Below, piece by piece: positions 59,521-64,000 of a stretch of DNA of 64,000 nucleotides (position 1 is its first letter; the number at the start of each line of letters is the position of its first letter). The notes beneath the pieces were generated by a model that made no database searches, was not told where the DNA came from, and saw only the letters and a program-made list of their open reading frames with translations. The position numbers and the translations under genes were made by a program. Origin of the DNA: Hydrogenophaga sp. (lineage in GTDB: Bacteria > Pseudomonadota > Gammaproteobacteria > Burkholderiales > Burkholderiaceae_C); assembly GCA_016741995.1 (NCBI GenBank), contig JACVCO010000007.1:62001-126000 (forward strand), written 5' to 3'.

Positions 59521-60417
59521 TCAGCGCTCCTTTCCAAACAGGCCGGCGGGGCGCAGCAGCAACACCACCGCCATCACGACGAAGACCACGGTGGCCGAAG
59601 CCTCGGGGTAGACCACCTTGGTGAGCCCTTCGAGCACCCCCAGGCCGAGCCCGGTGAGGATGGAGCCCATGATCGATCCCATGCCACCGATCACAACCAC
59701 CGCGAAGACAACGATGATCAGGTTCTGCCCCATCAGCGGTGAGACCTGCATGACGGGCGCGGCCAGCACGCCAGCGAAAGCGGCCAGCCCGACGCCGAAG
59801 GCGTAGGTGAGCATCACCATCACCGGCACGTTGATGCCGAAGGCCTCGACCAGCTTGGGGTTCTCGGTGCCGGCGCGCAGGTAGGCCCCCAGGCGTGTGC
59901 GCTCGATGAGGTACCAGGTGGCGAAGCACACCGCCAGCGAGGCCACCACCACCCAGATGCGGTAGTTGGGCAACAGCATGAACCCGAGCTGTGTGGCACC
60001 TGACAACGCCTCGGGGGCGCGGTAGGGCAGCCCGGAGGCCCCGTAGATGGAACGCAGCACGCCTTCGAGCACCAGCGTGATGCCCAGGGTGAGCAGCATG
60101 CCGTAGAGGTGGTCCAGCTTGTAGACCCAGCGCAGCAGCAGCCGCTCGATGACCGCGCCGAAGACCCCCGCGAACAGGGGCGCCAGCAGCAGCATCGCCC
60201 AGTAGTTGACCCCGAAGTAGTTCAGGCCCATCCAGGTGAACACCGCGCCCAGCATGAAGAAGGCACCGTGGGCGAAGTTGATGACGTGCAGCATCCCGAA
60301 GATGACCGCGAGGCCCAGACTCAGGATGGCGTAGAAGGAGCCATTGACCAGGCCCAGCAACAGCTGGCTGAGCAACATCGGCAGGGGAATGTCGAACACT
60401 TGCATGGGTAGGCTCAC
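59521..60417 (-). CDS. livH: LIV-type ABC transporter permease LivH (system 3)
   Basis: A 298-residue membrane protein with the LivH pattern LLLGLVNGSFYAILSLGLAVIFGMLHVINFAHGAFFMLGA, LGAYLRAGTENPKLVEAFGINV and VVIGGMGSIMGSILTGLGLGVLE. GTG 60417 overlaps the livF3 stop as GTGA; ATG 60405 four codons later is an alternative start. The FAHG motif is intact. Confidence 0.94.
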   Translation of the reverse strand: MSLPMQVFDIPLPMLLSQLLLGLVNGSFYAILSLGLAVIFGMLHVINFAHGAFFMLGAVFTWMGLNYFGVNYWAMLLLAPLFAGVFGAVIERLLLRWVYKLDHLYGMLLTLGITLVLEGVLRSIYGASGLPYRAPEALSGATQLGFMLLPNYRIWVVVASLAVCFATWYLIERTRLGAYLRAGTENPKLVEAFGINVPVMVMLTYAFGVGLAAFAGVLAAPVMQVSPLMGQNLIIVVFAVVVIGGMGSIMGSILTGLGLGVLEGLTKVVYPEASATVVFVVMAVVLLLRPAGLFGKER

Positions 60418-61124
60418 ACGCCCAGCAGCTCGTTGAGCAGCGGCATCTTGGCGTTCAGGTCGGCGGCCGCGAAGGCCTCCACGACGCGGCCGTGCTCCAT
60501 CACGTAGAAGCGGTCGGCCAGCGGGGCGGCGAAGCGGAAGTTCTGCTCCACCATCAGCACGGTGTAGCCCTTGGCGCGCAACGTGCGGATCATGTCGGCC
60601 AGGGCCTGCACGATCACCGGCGCCAGGCCCTCGGAGATCTCGTCCAGCAGCAGCAGGCGCGCGCCGGTGCGCAGGATGCGCCCCACGGCCAGCATCTGCT
60701 GCTCGCCACCGGACAGGCGCGTGCCCTGGCTCTGCCGCCGCTCGGCCAGGTTGGGGAACATGGCGTAGATCTCGTCCACGTCCATGGCGCTCTTCGCGCC
60801 TTTCAGACGCGGTGGGAGCAGCAGGTTCTCTTCCACCGACAGGGTGGCAAAGATGCCCCGTTCCTCAGGGCAGTACCCGATGCCCAGCGGGGCGATGCGG
60901 TAGGTCGGCAGGCCGATCGTCTCGGTCCCGAAGACCTCGATGCTGCCCTGGCGCTTGCCGGTGAGACCGAGGACGGCGCGCAGGGTGCTGGTGCGGCCGG
61001 CGCCGTTGCGGCCCAGCAGCGTCACCACCTCGCCCTCGCGGACCTCCAGATCGACACCGTGCAGCACATGCGACTCGCCGTACCAGGCGTGAAGGTCGCG
61101 GATGCGGAGAGCGGAACGGCCCAT
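60414..61124 (-). CDS. livF: LIV-type ABC transporter ATP-binding protein LivF (system 3), Arg in Walker A
   Basis: A 236-residue ATPase with C-loop LSGGEQQMLAVGRIL, Walker B LLLLDEISEGLAPV and H-loop MVEQNFRFA intact. The Walker A reads GRNGAGRTST, where Arg replaces the conserved Lys that contacts ATP phosphates. The change is conservative and may occur in other LivF proteins, but it could lower hydrolysis at one site. Walker B has Ile where Pro follows DE. It starts one base after the livG3 stop. Confidence 0.92.
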   Translation of the reverse strand: MGRSALRIRDLHAWYGESHVLHGVDLEVREGEVVTLLGRNGAGRTSTLRAVLGLTGKRQGSIEVFGTETIGLPTYRIAPLGIGYCPEERGIFATLSVEENLLLPPRLKGAKSAMDVDEIYAMFPNLAERRQSQGTRLSGGEQQMLAVGRILRTGARLLLLDEISEGLAPVIVQALADMIRTLRAKGYTVLMVEQNFRFAAPLADRFYVMEHGRVVEAFAAADLNAKMPLLNELLGV

Positions 61125-61125
61125 G

Positions 61126-61905
61126 TCAATGCGCTCCCTGCAGTTCGGCGGCCTGGGTGCCCATGTAGGCCTCGAGCACCAGCGGGTTGGTGGACACCTC
61201 GGCGTAGCTGCCTTCGGCCAGCACCGCGCCACGCTGCAGCACGGTGATGGTGTCGGCGATGGTGGAGACCACGCCCATGTTGTGCTCGACCATCAGCACG
61301 GTGCGGCCCTTGGCCACGCGGCGGATCAGCTCGGTGACGCGGTGCACGTCCTCGTGCCCCATGCCCTGCGTGGGTTCGTCAAGCAGCATCAGCGTCGGCT
61401 CCATCGCCAGCGTGGTGGCGATCTCCAGCGCGCGCTTGCGTCCGTAGGACAGGTTCACGCAGGTCTCGTGCGCGAAGGCCTCCAGGCCGACCTCGGTCAG
61501 CAGTTCCATCGCGCGGCCGTGCAGGTGGCGCAGCGATGTCTCGGGCTTCCAGAAGTGATAGGTGTTGCCAAGCCGGCGCTGCAGGCCCAGGCGCACGTTC
61601 TCCAGCACCGTGAGGTGCGGGAACACCGCCGAGATCTGGAACGAACGAATGACCCCGCGTCGGGCGATGTCGGCCGGCTTCTCGCGCGTGATGTCCTGGC
61701 CGTCGAAGACGATGCTGCCGCTGGTGGGCTCGAGAAACTTGGTCAGCAGGTTGAAGCAGGTCGTCTTGCCCGCGCCGTTGGGGCCGATCAGTGCATGGAT
61801 GGTGCCCCGGCGCACGTTGAGGTTCACGTCGCTCACGGCGGTGAAGCCTTTGAACGCCTTCGTGAGGCGGTGGGTTTGCAGCAGGATCGTCTGGCTCATC
61901 GGCAT
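61126..61905 (-). CDS. livG: LIV-type ABC transporter ATP-binding protein LivG (system 3)
   Basis: A 259-residue ATPase with Walker A GPNGAGKTTCFN, C-loop NLSYGRKRALEIATTL, Walker B MLLDEPTQGMG and VEHNMGVVSTIAD. DEPTQGMGHEDVHRV is a LivG form common in proteobacteria. It is first in the LivGFHM-hydrolase operon. Two in-frame ATGs (61905, 61899) are possible starts. The upstream 219-bp divergent region carries a large inverted repeat. Confidence 0.94.
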   Translation of the reverse strand: MPMSQTILLQTHRLTKAFKGFTAVSDVNLNVRRGTIHALIGPNGAGKTTCFNLLTKFLEPTSGSIVFDGQDITREKPADIARRGVIRSFQISAVFPHLTVLENVRLGLQRRLGNTYHFWKPETSLRHLHGRAMELLTEVGLEAFAHETCVNLSYGRKRALEIATTLAMEPTLMLLDEPTQGMGHEDVHRVTELIRRVAKGRTVLMVEHNMGVVSTIADTITVLQRGAVLAEGSYAEVSTNPLVLEAYMGTQAAELQGAH

Positions 61906-61951
61906 GGTCTCGAATGGGCGCGGATACTAGCCAGCAGTGCTTCACCGCGCC

Positions 61952-62042
61952 AACGAGACTTCTTCATGCACGCATGAGCGATCCTGCGGTGCCGGCGCCC
62001 CAGGCAGCATTCCCTTTCATGACCCCATGAAGAAGTCTCGTT
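61952..62042. promoter_or_regulatory. Perfect 17-bp inverted repeat with two TTCAT-N5-CATGA cores
   Basis: AACGAGACTTCTTCATG at 61952-61968 is repeated exactly, inverted, at 62026-62042, 57 bases apart, between the divergent livG3 and Rieske genes. Each arm runs into a TTCAT-N5-CATGA core (61963-61977 and 62016-62030); the right one is also the 16-bp dyad TTCATG-ACCC-CATGAA. This looks like two operators placed symmetrically for divergent promoters. Confidence 0.75.
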
Positions 62043-62124
62043 TGCGAGCCCTTCTGCCCTGGGCTAGCCTTTTGCAGTCGGGAATTTCCCATCCGAACCG
62101 TCGAAGAGAGACAAGGACCGCCCC

Positions 62125-63231
62125 ATGAGCCAAGCCGCCCCCCCCATCGAGAAACCCCTGGTCCGCGCGAACGCCGCGCAGGCCGGCAACCGCTTCATCC
62201 GCAACACCTGGTACGTGGCCATGTGGTCCGCCGACCTGGCGCCAGGCAAGCTGGTGGCCCGCACCATCCTCAACGAGCCGCTGGTGTTCTTCCGCAAGGA
62301 AGACGGTGGCATCGCCGCCATGTCCGACCGCTGCTCGCACCGCTTCGCGCCGCTGTCCATGGGCAAGCTCATGGCCGGTGACCGCGTGCAGTGCATCTAC
62401 CACGGCCTGGAGTTCGGTGCCGACGGGAAATGCGTGAAGAACCCGCACGGCAACTGCACCATCCCCGCGGCGGCGCACCTCAAGGGCTACACCGTGGTCG
62501 AGCGCCACACCCTGCTGTGGATCTGGATGGGCGACAAGACGCCGGACCCGTCGACGATCCCCGACTACAGCTGCCTCGACGACCGACCGGCCGAACACAT
62601 CACCAAGCCGGGCTACCTCACGGTCGATGCGAGCTACGAACTGGTGGTCGACAACCTGCTGGACCTGAGCCACACCTCCTACGTGCACGCGGGCATCCTC
62701 GGCAACGCCGACACGGTGGAGGCCGACATCAAGGTCGAGCAGAAGGGCGACGTCGTCGCGGTGAGCCGCCCCTCGAAGAACGCCGACACCCCCGGCATCC
62801 TGAAGATGATGAGCCCGCCCGGCTTCGAGCGGGGCGACCAGTGGAGCACCATCAGCTGGTATGCCCCCTGCTACATGATCCTGGAGTTCGGCGTGAGCAA
62901 GCCGGGCGAGCCCAAGGAGAAGGGCACGGGCTACTTCGCGCTGCACCTGCTCACCCCCGAAACGGAGCGCACCACGCACTACCACTACTCGGCCGCGCGC
63001 TGGAACGTGCTTACCGAGGGTGAAGAGAAGAACAGCGCCATCCGCGACAAGATCTTCGAGATGCGCACCTTCGCTTTCGCCGAGCAGGACGTGCCGGTGA
63101 TCGAGGCGCAGCAACGCCTGATGGACCAGGCCCGCACGCCGCTGTCGCCGACGCTGCTGGCCATCGACGCCGGGCCGACGCGCTACCGCCGCGTGCTCGA
63201 ACGCCTGCTCGCCGAAGACGCCACCGAATGA
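62125..63231 (+). CDS. Rieske non-heme iron oxygenase, VanA-like
   Basis: A 368-residue oxygenase. The Rieske centre is Cys70-x-His72 and Cys90-x2-His93 (CSHRFAPLS and CIYHGLEF). The mononuclear iron site is NLLDLSHTSYVH with His183 and His188, near residue 180. The N-terminal IRNTWYVAMWSADL and overall length fit vanillate O-demethylase-type oxygenases, which demethylate aryl ethers (or N-methyl groups) and release formaldehyde. It overlaps the reductase gene by 4 bp. It may act on a methoxy or methylamino aromatic; the exact substrate is not read from sequence. Confidence 0.93.
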   Translation: MSQAAPPIEKPLVRANAAQAGNRFIRNTWYVAMWSADLAPGKLVARTILNEPLVFFRKEDGGIAAMSDRCSHRFAPLSMGKLMAGDRVQCIYHGLEFGADGKCVKNPHGNCTIPAAAHLKGYTVVERHTLLWIWMGDKTPDPSTIPDYSCLDDRPAEHITKPGYLTVDASYELVVDNLLDLSHTSYVHAGILGNADTVEADIKVEQKGDVVAVSRPSKNADTPGILKMMSPPGFERGDQWSTISWYAPCYMILEFGVSKPGEPKEKGTGYFALHLLTPETERTTHYHYSAARWNVLTEGEEKNSAIRDKIFEMRTFAFAEQDVPVIEAQQRLMDQARTPLSPTLLAIDAGPTRYRRVLERLLAEDATE

Positions 63232-64000
63232 GCACCGGCGGCGACGACGCGGCGCGCGCGCGCGCCGACGACCGCCTGTCCGTGCGCATCGCCCGCCGCG
63301 ACGCGGCGGCCACCGACATCGTCGCGCTCGAACTCGTGCCGGCCGAAGGCGGCGAGTTGCCGGCGTTCGATGCCGGTGCGCACGTGGACGTGGAGGTGGC
63401 GCCCGGCTTGCTGCGGCAGTACTCGCTGTGCAACCCGCCCGGCGAGCGCCACCGCTACCGCCTGGGTGTGCTGCTCGACCCCAACTCGCGCGGCGGATCG
63501 GCCGCGGTGCACCGCGACTTCGCGGTCGGTCAGGTGGTGCGGATCGGATCGCCGCGCAACAACTTTCCCCTGATCGATGACCACCGGCCGGTGGTGCTGG
63601 CCGCGGGCGGCATCGGCATCACGCCGCTGCTGGCCATGGCCCACCGCCTGCAGGCCCTGGGCAAGACGTTCGCCCTGCACTACTGCGCCCGCAGCCAGGA
63701 CCGCGCGGCCTTCCTCGACGAGATCGCGGCGAGCGGATTCGCGGATGCCCTGCAACTGCACCTGGACGACGGCACGCCTGCGCAACGACTTTCGCTCGAC
63801 GCCGTGTTCGCCGACCGCGACGCCCACGTCTACTGCTGCGGCCCCGAGGGTTTCATCGCCCACATCACCGGCGGCGCCAGCGCGCGCGACTGGCCGGCCG
63901 GCCAGATGCACGTCGAGCACTTCAAGGCCGAGGTGGTGCAGGACGGCGACGCCTTCACGGTGGAAGCCCGGCGCAGCGGTGTGACGGTTCGTGTTCCCCC
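63228..64000 (+). CDS. Rieske oxygenase reductase, VanB-like, cut at the window end
   Basis: About 257 residues are visible before the edge. The flavin domain has RQYSLCNPPGE (FMN/FAD-binding R-x-YS), the NAD domain has VVLAAGGIGITPLLAMAHRL and HVYCCGPEGFI, and the start of a plant-type [2Fe-2S] domain follows (FTVEARRSGVTVRV). This order, flavin-NAD-ferredoxin, is that of VanB/phthalate dioxygenase reductase. It supplies electrons to the Rieske oxygenase encoded upstream, with which it overlaps by ATGA. The cluster cysteines lie beyond the window. Confidence 0.92.
   Translation, partial: MSTGGDDAARARADDRLSVRIARRDAAATDIVALELVPAEGGELPAFDAGAHVDVEVAPGLLRQYSLCNPPGERHRYRLGVLLDPNSRGGSAAVHRDFAVGQVVRIGSPRNNFPLIDDHRPVVLAAGGIGITPLLAMAHRLQALGKTFALHYCARSQDRAAFLDEIAASGFADALQLHLDDGTPAQRLSLDAVFADRDAHVYCCGPEGFIAHITGGASARDWPAGQMHVEHFKAEVVQDGDAFTVEARRSGVTVRVP

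Noticed and set aside
52713..62042. Reading the TTCAT-N5-CATGA sites as classic LysR T-N11-A boxes
   Set aside because: The spacing does not give T-N11-A in the conserved positions, so LysR binding is only a candidate assignment by location.

Overview
The window is a 64 kb stretch of very GC-rich chromosomal DNA (about two thirds G+C by eye) from a metabolically versatile betaproteobacterium, most likely a Burkholderiales/Comamonadaceae member. This rests on the codon bias, several branched-chain-amino-acid-type (LIV) ABC transporters, a Bug/TctC-type solute-binding protein, a GcvA-like LysR regulator and VanAB-like oxygenases; the genus is inference. I see no rRNA, tRNA, CRISPR array or insertion sequence. 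No gene-free stretch exceeds 300 bases.

Region 1 (1-9.7 kb) is an envelope-defence block. It holds the start of a lipid A phosphoethanolamine transferase, a PAP2 phosphatase, an OmpR-type response regulator divergent from a hybrid histidine kinase, a small secreted lysine-rich protein with a clean terminator, the lysyl-phosphatidylglycerol synthase/flippase MprF, a small unknown protein and a DegP/DegQ-type protease. All but the unknown protein fit surface-charge modification and envelope stress.

Region 2 (9.7-40.2 kb) is one large catabolic regulon. Three long minus-strand operons and two plus-strand units start at intergenic regions carrying five copies of the same 14-bp dyad, TAAGC-N4-GCTTA. 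The operons are P450-1 down to the quinone oxidoreductase (22.9 to 9.7 kb), an acyl-CoA ligase down to a DMT exporter (32.7 to 23.7 kb), and P450-2 down to a ferredoxin reductase (38.6 to 32.8 kb). The plus-strand units are an SDR gene and a hydratase-TetR pair. The TetR gene at 39.6 kb is the obvious candidate repressor. Gene content suggests uptake by two LIV transporters, P450 hydroxylation fed by two different ferredoxins, CoA activation, ACAD/crotonase/3-hydroxyacyl-CoA dehydrogenase steps, a CoA-transferase and a citrate-synthase-like enzyme. A gene pair corresponding to the kinase and dehydrogenase halves of ACAD11 points to handling of 4-hydroxyacyl-CoA intermediates. A MenB/BadI-like crotonase with a zinc-ribbon tail points to possible ring cleavage. 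The substrate cannot be read from sequence; a hydroxylated alicyclic, terpenoid or lactone-forming acid is the working guess.

Region 3 (40.2-42.2 kb) encodes glutathione-dependent formaldehyde oxidation (FrmA, FghA).

Region 4 (42.3-64 kb) is a second catabolic cluster. It contains two solute-binding proteins, a xanthine-dehydrogenase-family molybdenum hydroxylase with a CoxG-like protein, a GMC oxidoreductase, an aldehyde dehydrogenase, a RidA protein, a third LIV transporter, a thioesterase, a LysR regulator, an acyl-CoA ligase, two paralogous alpha/beta hydrolases and a Rieske oxygenase/reductase pair cut by the window edge. Its promoters share TTCAT-N5-CATGA motifs, including a 43-bp element present twice and a perfect 17-bp inverted repeat. 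Rieske-type demethylation would release formaldehyde, which Region 3 could oxidise.
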